A program made the translations under genes and the position numbers. Positions 36,973 to 47,309 of a stretch of DNA of 64,000 nt are shown here, piece by piece. This DNA is from Pontederia crassipes. Taxonomy: Eukaryota; Streptophyta; Magnoliopsida; Commelinales; Pontederiaceae. The first letter of the stretch is position 1. Each line of letters begins with the position of its first letter. The notes under the pieces were generated by a model, which was not told where the DNA came from, made no database searches, and saw nothing but the letters and a program-made list of their open reading frames with translations. The stretch lies in NCBI GenBank assembly GCA_030549335.1, contig CM060194.1, forward strand, positions 35,112,171-35,176,170, read 5' to 3'.

Positions 36973-39651
36973 ATGAGGAGATTTAAGGCCGTGCTGTTGT
37001 CTGTTACGGTTTTGCTAATAGGATTGACGCAAAGTTTGGGCTTCGAAACCACCGTTCCGGCATTCCTGTGGTCGTCTCATCCGCATGAGTAATTTTCCTC
37101 GCCTTATTTCTAATTAATAAAGATGTGAGGGGTTGCTGATGGGTTTATTTGGTGATGGATGCGGCAAGGATTGACATTGATTAAGCTAATAGCTTTGCTA
37201 GATCTTTTATGACCTGACGTTCTTATTTTCCTGTCCCTCCACTATGTTAGACTTCTTCATTCTTAATGTTTTATATAACTTGAATTCTATAAATTGCTAG
37301 ATTTTCTGATGTCTAGTTATTGCTTGTTTATGTGAATCTGGCACCATTTTGATGCAAATCAACAATACAAGTGCGATTTTCCAGTTTTTTTTGCTGTTTT
37401 TTGAATTAGATTCTAGCATTGGGAGGAAAGAAGGGTATTCATGACTCGTTGCCCTCTTGTGCACTGAAAGCCAAAATAATTATCCTTAGAACACTTGCTT
37501 GACCATGACCTATGAATCTGGGTTTCTGTTTATCTATCTTTTCTATTTTTATTTTTATCTTGTGTATGTGAGAGAGAGGGAGGGAGGGAGGGAGGGAGGG
37601 AGAGATATAGAGAGGGAAAGTTGCAGCGCCAGCCCATGCACGTCCATATCCCTGCTCTACTATGAAAGTTAGAAGTACACATCTCTCTTTGCCATCTCTT
37701 GCCTATCATCATCTCCCTCGCTCTCACCCAATTCTTTGTTAGATGTCCATTCCGTTCGAGTCAGCATATATACATCATATCAGTAGGGAGATGCATAACT
37801 TGTCTATTGAATGAAGGCACATCCCAGTTATTCTTGCTGTTTTGAGAAAGGCACTGCTACATTTCTGTTCATACTTGCTTGTATTAAAGAATTTTGTATG
37901 CATTCCCTTGGTATAAAAAATGAACCTGTACTGTATTGCAGACCATCACATGTTAAAGTCATTGACTACCAGACAATATCTGCTCTGGATTTAGCTAAGT
38001 CAGTTTTATCTGAAGGAGATTGGTCGAATGTTGTGGTGAGTTGCTTATTTGCTTTGGTAATTTTTTGTTATTGCAACATCCTCAATCTTTTTCCTTTTCC
38101 TCGATATGGTTTAATTTTAATATCTACAATCTTGCAGTGCTCAGGGAAGAACAATGACAAGAATGTTGACATTGCTGTTGTTTTCGTTGGCACGAAGGTA
38201 ACTTTTTTGAAAAAAAAAGAAATAGGTTGAGTAAAACAGTATTGGTTGGGTAAAATGGTTTTCTGTTGCATCATCCAATATTATGGTGTTGGCTCTCAAT
38301 TTGATACTTATTTGGGTGCAACCAAAAAAAATTTTTGGGGTTATTTACTATTGGTATTCTTTCGGCCTCTTGCTAAACATAAGGCTATATTGTTTCTCAA
38401 TTATTTTCCCTTCGGGAAAAAGCATGCCTTTAGTGGATAGTGTAGATTATGCAATTTCAATTTTTGATGAATGTGTATCATCATAAACTTTCAAAACTCG
38501 TTTGTTTTTAGTACTTCAGGATTTGATTTAGTATTCATATTTTGTAGTTAAAATCCTCAGACATCTCTAGTACTAAGCAAAAGGATTCTTCCTTGTTGGA
38601 CATGTTGAAGGTACCCTGTTTCTTATTTTTCCATAGTGTTTTGTTATATTCAGGTTATGTTATAGTAGTATGAAGGCTTAAGATGTCCTAACATTTGTAT
38701 TTGATTTTCTAATGACCTCAAACCAGCTCTCTTTCACTAGTTCAAATTTTTCGATGGCGTTCCCATATGTTGCCATACCAGATGACAATGAAAGGCTGGA
38801 GAACTCTTTGATATCAGCTTTTGAGCAAAACTGCAGGCATGGGTTGGGGGTGAATCGTATTGCTTACTTTGAGTCTTGTTCCGTAGAAGGAAAAAGTTCC
38901 GAGAAACTACAAGGCTTGGATTCAGTTCATGTAAATAATTAGCTAACGCTTCGAATTGAATTTTTTTTCTCTTCTATTATGGTAATTTTTAACCTAACAT
39001 AAAATTTCTAGGCCTTTGTTGATTCAAGAGAAATTGGGACAACTGATCTTATTGTTGTTTGTGGTGAAGCCTCAACAGAACCACATCTCACCAACTCAGA
39101 AGGTATGCTTAGTTATTGAAGATTTCATAATGTGGATATTTAACTTTGAAATCAAGCTCATGTGTCTGCTTTTTTGTCATCTGCAGGGGAAATTCTATCT
39201 GATATAGTCAACTTATTTAAGCAGTCTGGTTCCACATATACAATTCTATATACTTCTCACCCACACAAGTCAATCCAGTTGCCTTCAACATTGAGATTGC
39301 TTGCTGAAAGCACCCAAACCAATTTCTCTGCAAACCTGACAGGCTGTGATGGAGTATGCCAAATTAAAACATCCCTTCTAGAAGGACTTTTTGTCGTAAG
39401 TCATCAATTGTTATCACAATATTTAGTTTCTATGAGATCATTATCCCCAGAAGATATATCAGAGCCACAAATGACAAGAAGATCGATAAATTTATTTGAT
39501 GTTTTCTTTTGCCATCTCACAAGGCTTTCAACTGAATAAGTTGTCACTCTTCTTTCAGGCCATTGTTCTACTTATAATTCTAATATCAGGACTGTGCTGT
39601 ATGATGGGAATCGACACACCCACAAGATTTGAGACTCCCCAGGAATCTTGA
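36973..39651 (+). CDS. BIG1/VOA1-like type I ER membrane protein, 8 coding exons, 309 aa
   Basis: Coding exons: 36973-37088, 37942-38035, 38138-38197, 38548-38610, 38727-38930, 39012-39102, 39187-39395 and 39559-39651. All introns are GT-AG and the frame stays open through 930 bases to TGA. The protein begins with a signal peptide (MRRFKAVLLSVTVLLIGLTQ), then TTVPAFLWSSH. A luminal region of about 250 residues follows, with IDYQTISALDLAKSV, VDIAVVFVGTKL and a GCDGVC cysteine pair. A hydrophobic segment lies at about 275-297 (IVLLIILISGLCCMMGI), with the short cytosolic tail DTPTRFETPQES. The ending is characteristic of the plant family related to BIG1 and the V-ATPase S1/VOA1 membrane domain, which acts in the ER, probably in V-ATPase assembly or wall-related secretion. 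The family assignment is from memory of the motif. No lesion is seen. Confidence 0.88.
37567..37600. repeat. GGGA microsatellite in intron
   Basis: A GAGAGAGA stretch followed by about six GGGA units lies in the first coding-region intron (37089-37941). Confidence 0.8.
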
Positions 39652-40765
39652 GATTGTATCATAAAGGAGTTTCAGTTGTGGATAGGAACTGCGGATCTGC
39701 AACATACATATGTCAACATATGATCGTTTATGCTTCACTTGTGGATCTTTGGGTTGGCGGTGATTATAACCCAAGGTATTCTTTTTTGGTGTTTGGTTGC
39801 CCTCTTCTGGGAGCTAGTTGTCATGTTGTGAAACTAAATTCATGGCACTCGCACTGTATTATTAATTTATTACTTATTTTCCTTCGTTACTAGTCAACTT
39901 GCCCTACAAAAAACACTGGCAAACCCTGTCAAAAAACGAGAAGCTCTTGGCATTGCAATTTTGCTTAAAACTTTTTTCTCATAAAACTGGAGCATTGTTG
40001 ATAGTGCGTACTTTCTTGTAAAGATCAGTCTACAAAGAAATCTGGGCCGTTTGGTAGAGGAAAAAAAATATGAATTAGCCACTTATTCCTAACTTTTCAT
40101 ACCAACACCATTTTAAACAGTGGGACCCACTTACAATTATTGCAAGATCAGCATAATGCCATTTTGTTCTTAGGAACATTTTGATGTCAAAATTTTTTTT
40201 GTCACAAAAGTGATACAGCCAAACAGCCCCTTTTACCTTGTCTTGGATAGCTGACGCTGTTAATATGCTATTCCCTACCTCGGGAAATGTCTCAACTTTT
40301 ATCAGCTGTGTTTGGATGATGGAATTAAAGTTCTAATTAGTTTTAAGAACTTGGTTATGTGTTTGGTTGAACATTTTGATGAAGGAGAATTATCCAGTTG
40401 GTTGGATGTTTTAATTCATGTGGACGTTTGGATGATAACCGAGAACTTGCAGTATCTTGAACCCGCGTCAACCAGGGACTTGGAGACGTCCCCAAAGTAG
40501 GATGCCGCTAACGGCGCCGTCCACCTCCTGGCAGCAGACATTCCATTGATTGCCCTACCGGCGAAGGATATTATCTGTTTGACTAGTGTTATAATATCTG
40601 GCTGGTGATGAGTTTCCTGAGTCTATCTCACCTTGCTCCGGTGAACAGTTTCAAGTCATGATCTTCGTGTTATATTTCGTTGCTTGGCCTCTCCAAACCT
40701 GAAGTTCTGCATAGGTAAATGGAAGGCAGTGAGTGAGGAGCAACATCTCTAGCATTTTGCTCATC
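39652..40765. other. 3' UTR and intergenic sequence with MITE remnants
   Basis: The 3' UTR of the membrane-protein gene probably runs to somewhere before 39900; I cannot place the poly(A) site. A small MITE sits at 40044-40230. Another fragment with TGTGTTTGGATGATGGAA near 40310 looks like a second, degraded MITE end. Short open frames here are not gene-like. Confidence 0.45.
40044..40230. mobile_element. Small MITE with GGGC(C/T)GTTTGG ends
   Basis: The left end is GGGCCGTTTGGTAGAG and the right end in reverse complement is GGGGCTGTTTGGCTGTATCA. About 187 bp, AT-rich, non-coding. GGGC-TGTTTGG ends occur in PIF/Harbinger (Tourist-like) and some hAT MITEs. I find no clean target duplication, so the superfamily is open. 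Confidence 0.5.
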
Positions 40766-40770
40766 TTCTT

Positions 40771-42603
40771 TGTGACGTCCTTCGATTTCTTTTGGCGTCA
40801 CAAGTGGTGAAATCGAAAATCAATCGTTTAAATTTAAATTCAAACTTTCAACGAAAAATCAATGTTTCGAAAAAATAAACTAACTCTGGAAATTTTTAAA
40901 AATTTCGGCATGACGTATGCGTAAATTCGTCTATACGCCATGTACAACAATACATATATATATCTCTTCGTAGACAATTGACTTCAAAACTTAAACATCA
41001 CAAGCAATTATAGGGTCATTACTGACAATTCATCATATAGCAAAAATCGTGGAACGCATGTCCAAAATAGTGAGCTTCAAAATCACGAGCCAGATGCTCG
41101 TAAACTATATAACATGAGTGTTCATCGCTCCACATCATAAATCATTATACTGACACAGGGCGTTGAATCTGCTCTTTGTATCCCATTGAGACAGAGCATA
41201 CCGAGCCCCAATCGGTCTACTCGGAGTTGGCCAATCCTCCGAGGTGAAAACATTCCGCCTTATGCGGGTTTTTACATGTAATGCACATGATATATGTATG
41301 CAGTTTTCAAATCGAAGTTTAGAATTAAAAATCATCATATAAACTTTCATTTTAAAAAATCAAACATTCACTTCAATTTTAAAAGGATAAACTTCGACGG
41401 ATAACCCAAATTTCATAATAAAATATCACAAGTCAGATGATGACACACATATGATGCATATAAATATATGGATATGCATGAAAGAAACTATTACGGAAAT
41501 TCATTCCACATCGTATGGAACAATGTCATCACTCCGAAGAGTTTAGCAATTCATATAAATTGAGATAAGTTCTCTCACCTTAGATTCGTCGAGTTCCAAA
41601 TTATCTCCTCGTCCGAATCCAATCAAAAGTAAACACAACCTACCATATTCGTTACTTGATTAATTAATATTATAAAATAAATTTGGTAATTCACTATTCA
41701 CAACTACTCGACGTGCTTATAATAAACCAAGTCTTATTATGGATTTCCTATAATACTTACCAAAAATGAAAAGTAGGCATTGTCGTCTAGTAATAGCCTA
41801 ATCAATTCACAATAACACACGAACTATCGCTTTTCGATTAGCAACCTCCTATAAGCGAAATTCAATCAAACTTTAAATAAAACGTAATTAGAACCTTAAC
41901 TACAATATAATAATTATTTTCAATTGTCCAACATTCATACCACAACCACTGTACGAGAACGAGTTCGCCGGGAAGGTCGCCGGAGAACGATCGGACTTCG
42001 AAATCTACGAACCTAAAAATAAAAGATTAGCGACTAATTTTATACGAACAACAACCTAATTTCTTTTTGCCTCATGTGTGCACCTACTAGAACGTCGAGA
42101 TGAGCTCGATCGGAGTTCACCGTCTATTCGCCGAAAAGTTCGCCGGAAAGCCCCAAATCTCGGCCTCCTATATGATTTGGACAAAAACATGGTTGAAACC
42201 CCTACAAATGATCCTAATCGAGCTGAGAATGATGTACAACTCACCAGGAAAAGGATCGGTGCGAGTCGGAACCGGATTCATCGCTGGTGGATTTGTCGGC
42301 CTCCTCGCATTTTTCTCTCACTGCGTCGCGCACGGTGGACCAATCATCTCATACTATATGTCAAAACGTTCGTCTCGTTGTCCTATTTCTATTGGTACCT
42401 CTCGCGCAAAAAAATGATGGCCGGACGGGGGAGAAATCGCGGCCGAAAGTGGTGGCGACAGTTGGGGTTCGCGCGGCACTGTAGCAGCTCGGGGAGAAAA
42501 CGACCTTATTTCATTTTTTTTAATATGCTAACCTTTCCTGCACAATGAAGAAAGTGCCCCTAACTTTTTAAAAGAATTACACCTTTTTTTAAAAAACGTT
42601 ACA
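40771..42603 (+). mobile_element. Solo LTR, TTCTT duplication
   Basis: It starts TGTGACGTCC and ends AACGTTACA. TTCTT lies at 40766-40770 and 42604-42608. Length is 1833 bp. The inner sequence (GTTCGCCGG..., GCACTGTAGCAGCTCGGGG near 42476) is of the type seen in plant Ty3/gypsy LTRs. No internal retrotransposon domains flank it. The 156-codon open frame at 42078-42548 lies inside the LTR and has no known domain. Confidence 0.85.
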
Positions 42604-42608
42604 TTCTT

Positions 42609-44409
42609 TTTAACCTTCAGGTTGCGCTTGTTTTTCTCGAGTGGAGGTAGTCCTCTTTGGCTCCTTCCTTGGCCCCGGCACCAAATCTGTGTTTGGGTCC
42701 TTGCATTCATCTTCTAGCTCTTCCTTCCAGTGGATCTAGCCTTCCTTCGTTTCCTCATTTTCACCTACTCCCAGTGGGGCCTGATCACTACTGTAGAAGC
42801 ACGTCATAACCTATTCCATGAAGGCGCCATGGTCTAGGGTAATGTTGGAGATCGCGAGTGTAGAGGCCTTGGTAGTCTTGACATCATCTTATGAGTATGA
42901 AAACTAAGGAAAGTGAGATAGGAGGAAGCCTAGAAGTATTGGAAGGTGGGCGGGTGCAGAAGAGGAGGAGGAGGAGGAGGAGGAGGAGGAGGAGGGGGTG
43001 GTGGGGGTGGGGTGGGTGGGGTTTGCCTCATCAAAAGAGTAACTGATGCGAGGGGTCACATTCATCACAACCGTTGATATTTTTTTTTGAGGAGAGAACC
43101 GTTGATATTTTTCGAGCATGCGCCACACGTTGTCTTCATAGCTTACTTTTCTCACCTTTATCGTCGTTGTAGTGACCGTTGGAGCATGGAGGATGCGCCA
43201 TTATCTATAGCGGTGAGCGCTAGGGCACGTTCTACAGATCCTTCTTGACCATCCGATCTCGAGGTGTAGTTAAGATCAAGAGATGAGAGTAAGCCAAATC
43301 TATTTTCCCCATTCCTTCGTCCAGTGCCTTGAACTAGCAGCTGCGTCTCTGCATAACCTAGCCTGTGACCATCGCCGTCGCTGCTAGGGTTGGGCAAGCA
43401 TCGAGGTTGTGGGCGCTCCAAGGGTGCAGTGATAATTGTTCCCAAGGACCACGGTCATCACGTGACTGGCTGCCAGGGAAAGAGCGCAACCACAAGTTGT
43501 ACAATAAAACATTTCTTTCAGCCGCACCGTACCATATCGAAAGCAAAATATTGAAAGGTTCTCGTAAGTTGCGTTGGAAATACCTCCTTCTGTCCGAAAT
43601 TTGATCTACACCCTTGTTTAATTAGTTTTTGAAGATTCATGCCTATACATACCCTTACTACTTAACACTGGTCTCCGGCGAGGGCCGCCTCATCCACATA
43701 TAATAGAGGTCCAAAACAGTGAGTAGTCATGATTTTGGAGCTCAAGTTGTGGGGAAGATCTCTAGGACCTTGGCTGCGAGACAGGATTGTCCATGGATCA
43801 CCTGTCAACACAGTTAGATGCTCTAGAGGGCAGCCCCCCGACGTCTGACAAGGCATCGCTTCAACCCATCCACACGATTCGCCACCTCGGCAGCTGGACC
43901 TTTGTGATAACCTTCTGTAAGCATCTTAGTTGGTTGGGCGAAATGAGCTCGGAGGCATTACAGTTCTCCCATCCCAATATCCTGGGGGAAGGGTAAGGAG
44001 GTGCACTCTTCTTTTTTTCCCTGCAAGTACTTGCTGCCTATCCCACTATTACCTTAAAAAAAATTGTCCCTCATGTACTGGATCAGTGACTTTTTGTTAC
44101 AATCAATCGCTTATTATGTTGCTGCCATTATAAATGCAACTAAATAGGAAGCAAATGTACAAGCACAGTCACTCGTTTGACATGTAGTACAATTCACAAG
44201 AAACAGTCCCAAGTCCAAATTCCTAAGATCATTAACAAGTTGGCTTTAGTAGCTCCACAATTTCGGACTTGGTCTCTTGAGAAAGGGACCCTGACAACAA
44301 AACTTAGCATCTCTCGTTGGAATCACGATCCATTTGATTTCTAATATCAAATTTATGCCGAAAAGAAAATAATGAAAAAATTACATTTTCATCTTTCATT
44401 GAACAATCA
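42609..44409. other. Intergenic sequence, mixed composition, no gene recognised
   Basis: Several open frames of 60-95 codons occur (for example 43158-43445 and 43358-43546 on the minus strand) but none shows a known motif and they overlap one another. The moderate GC content suggests decayed transposon or gene fragments. A GGA microsatellite lies at about 42960-43000. Confidence 0.4.
42960..43022. repeat. (GGA)n microsatellite and GGGGTGG run
   Basis: About eleven GGA/GAG units are followed by GGGGGTGGTGGGGGTGGGG-type sequence. In the minus frame it reads as serine and proline runs, which is a by-product. Confidence 0.85.
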
Positions 44410-44418
44410 TATATATAT

Positions 44419-45031
44419 GGGTAAAATGATTGTGTAACACACTAATGGTGAAACTTCGTGCAACGTTTCCATCGTGGACGTTGATGATTTCTCAACGGTC
44501 AAGATTAAAACCACCGTAGAATTCTTCAAACCACTCCTCTAAAGCAACTCAAAACCACCCCTGCTATCTCCTTTCTCTTCCGCTGCCCTAGACGAGAGCC
44601 CCCTTTTCTGCTGTTGCTGCTGTGCGTTTTCTGCTGCGGCTGCTGCTGTGCATTTTCTGCTGCGCTGGCCCTGGTGTTGGAGCTGGTCGTCGCTGGCGAA
44701 GCCCATTGCTGTGTGAAGCCCTCCATTTCATTGCTGCTGTCATTTTTTCTTGCTGCTGTGTGAAACTATCTCTCATTTTTCATTTTTTTACTGTGATTTT
44801 GCTAATCCTATCATTTTTTTGGTGATGTGTGAAGCCCCCTTTCGCTTATGCGGTTGTCACCTAGCGTTTCCTGATCGTCACTAGCAAAGCTCGTTGCTGT
44901 TCCAAGCCCCCCATTTTGATGTTGTTGTTGTTGTTGTTTTCTTCTCGATGCTGCATGACGCCACCTATCTCTCTCTCTCATTTCCATTTCTTTTACTGTG
45001 ATTCAGTTTATCGTTGAGGTCTGCTGTAATT
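44419..45031 (+). repeat. MULE left terminal inverted repeat
   Basis: It pairs with 46668-47268. It contains GCTGCTG-rich sequence and several GTGTGAAGCCC words. Open frames in it are glutamine- or leucine-rich products of the CTG/CAG runs and not genes. Confidence 0.85.
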
Positions 45032-45771
45032 CATATGCTGCAAGTTTTGTATTTATTTTAGTTTTCAGATGCACATATCAACTTAAATTCCTCTCTTGTT
45101 ACATGTCATGTTCAAGGAAGGATCTTTAAACTTAAAGGAGCTTAATGTTGAGGATGCTGGTATTGCTGCATTGTTCAGACGTTGGACAAAAAGGAGCTTA
45201 ATGTTGAGTTGCTTGGCCAATTGTATTGATCCTCTGTTTAAGGAACAAAGTGGTTGGAAGATCATCTTGTATTAGATATTTGTAGTTTTTTTATCCTGTA
45301 TTGATAAAAAAGAGTTCTTTTACGTGCTTCTCCTGTATTACACTTTAGTTTGCTTCTAGTTTATTTGCATCCATTCGGCAAAAGATATCAATGGATTTGC
45401 AAAAGTTTGCTTCTGAATTAGGTATCTTTGTTAATATCTTTATAACAACTTGCTTTGCATTTCTGCATCTATGCACATCCCTCTCATTAACAAAGAATTG
45501 AAAGTCATCTAATTCAACCATTCAGCAGGTGTACATACAGGTTGTATAGTGTACATCTGTGATACACATTCCCTGAGTTTTCAACACTATCTAGGAATCA
45601 AAGCCTCAGTAGGCACAATATACATAAATGCAAGAAAACTTATGATTAAATAGAGATATCCACAGAAAAAAAATATCGACGAAACTTATGATTAAAGATA
45701 GAGACAGATCCGCAATATCATGATACAAGGTAGTGTTTTCTTTTGTCTCAATTGCACACAATACAACATTA

Positions 45772-46190
45772 TCAACTACACATGACTACCACAATTACAA
45801 TAACAAGAACAATAATAAACTTCCATATAAAACTAAGTCTTCCATTCCTTGCATTAACTTTAGTTAGGTATGCAGCTTCAACTATCGCTAAATTTCGAGT
45901 TTCGACTTCGGATACATCAATCCTTTGTAATAATTCATTTATGACCTCCTTCGATCGATGTCCAAAATTCTGAATCCAACCATTTGAAGTAATCACACGC
46001 ACCAGGTTGCTAAAAAAATCCATTCAAATTAGTCTATAAATGCAAATAATAGTGGAATGAGGTTAAATGACTTGAATAACTTTATAATCTCACCCCATAG
46101 CGTCGACATCCATAAAATCTTCTACCGGGATTTCGTTCAGTCCAAGAAATTTTTATCTTCTTGTTGGCAGTAGCATTTTGGAAAAGACAT
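45772..46190 (-). pseudogene. GRF zinc-finger protein gene inside the MULE, frameshifted
   Basis: On the minus strand, ATG at 46190 begins MSFPKCYC. A one-base shift later comes KIKISWTERNPGRRFYGC and RRYG up to 46094. The donor GGG|GTGAGA and acceptor TTTTTTAG|CAA define an 84-bp intron (46010-46093). After splicing the frame gives QPGACDYFKWLDSEF, completing the C-x-C...NPGRRFYGC...C-x-YFKWLD pattern of the GRF zinc finger. A further shift leads to RSKEVINELLQRIDVSEVE (possible coiled coil). A C-terminal hydrophobic segment (FIIVLVIVIVVVMC) ends at 45772. This GRF, coil, membrane-tail layout is known in small plant proteins of unknown role. Two frameshifts make it a pseudogene. Confidence 0.78.
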
Positions 46191-46667
46191 TTTCCTATAA
46201 TTGAAAAAACACAGGGAAATATAAACTTGAATTAAACATTATAAGCAATAGATATTATATCTTAAATCAATTATAAACTTCAATCATAGCAGGAAGATGA
46301 CTGGCTGTTCTAAAAATGCTACATATAAAATTTTAACGAAAATTATAGCCTTATGATAAGAAAAATGAAATAACAAAAAAAAACTAATGAAATCTAAAGG
46401 TTGTATGCATATCTAATAACGAAATTGGCAAAAGTGATGATGAATCACAAAAAAGAAACCTTGAAAATGAGAAACAAAATAAAACAACTAAACACGATGA
46501 TGTGATTAGAAAATAAAACACACACACACAGGGCTTCACACAACAACAAGAAAAAATGACAGTAATAACGAAACAGGGGGCTTCACATAGCAATGAGCTT
46601 CGCTAGCAATGACCGACAAAAACCCTTGGCTAGAAGAGAAAGAGGTGCTTCGCACAACTCTAAAAAA

Positions 46668-47268
46668 ATTACAGCAGACCTCAACGATCAACTGAATCAC
46701 AGTACAAGAAATGAAAACGAGAGAGAGAGGTGGTGTCATGCAGCATCGAGAAGAAAACAACAACAACAGCGAAATGGGGGGCTTGGGATAGCAACGAGCT
46801 TTGCCAGTGACGATCAGGGAAACCTCAGGTGACAACCGCAGAAGCGAAAGGGGGCTTCACACATCACTAAAAAAATGATAGGATTAGCAAAATCAAAATA
46901 AAAAAAAAATGAAAAACGAGAGAGAGTTTCACACAGCAGCAAGAAAAAATGACAACAGCAAGGAAATGGAGGGCTTCACACAGCAATGGGCTTCGCCAGC
47001 GACGACCAGCTCCAACACCAGGGCCAGCGTAGCAGAAAATGCACAGCAGCAACCGCAGCAGAAAACGCACAGCAGCAGCAGTAGAAAAGGGGGCTCTCGT
47101 CTAGGGCAGCAGAAGAGAAAGGGGATAGCAGGAGTGGTTTTGAGTTGCTTTAGAGGAGTGGTTTGAAGAATTCTACGGTGGTTTTAATCTTGACCGTTGA
47201 GAAATCATCAACGTCCACCATGGAAGTACAAAGTTTCACCATTAGGGTGTTACACAACCATTTTATCC
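46668..47268 (-). repeat. MULE right terminal inverted repeat
   Basis: Reverse complement of the left repeat with scattered substitutions and small indels. Similar GGGCTTCACACAGCAA words continue inward to about 46530, suggesting an internal duplication of TIR-like sequence. Confidence 0.85.
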
Positions 47269-47309
47269 TATATATATAAGGTTACCGTTATTTTTTGCAG
47301 CTACGCAAA

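Larger units (their letters stand above)
44419..47268. mobile_element. Mutator-like element with ~600-bp TIRs carrying a gene fragment (Pack-MULE-like)
   Basis: The ends read GGGTAAAATGATTGTG (left) and, in reverse complement, GGATAAAATGGTTGTG (right). Nearly identical inverted repeats span 44419-45031 and 46668-47268. A 9-bp direct repeat TATATATAT lies at 44410-44418 and 47269-47277, but in an AT run this is weak by itself. Long inverted repeats and a 9-bp duplication fit Mutator-like elements. There is no MURA transposase. The interior holds a broken GRF zinc-finger gene on the minus strand. Confidence 0.85.

Noticed and set aside
37811..38230. 139-codon frame as a separate gene
   Set aside because: It crosses the true exons at 37942-38035 and 38138-38197 with their introns; the spliced model gives one continuous protein.
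44526..44825. Gln-rich and Leu/Cys-rich frames in the MULE inverted repeat
   Set aside because: They arise from CTG/CAG runs and appear mirrored in the other inverted repeat, as expected for non-coding TIR sequence.
45535..45700. Possible extra exon of the GRF gene
   Set aside because: No frame with similarity and no convincing splice sites; the gene's hydrophobic tail already ends at 45772.
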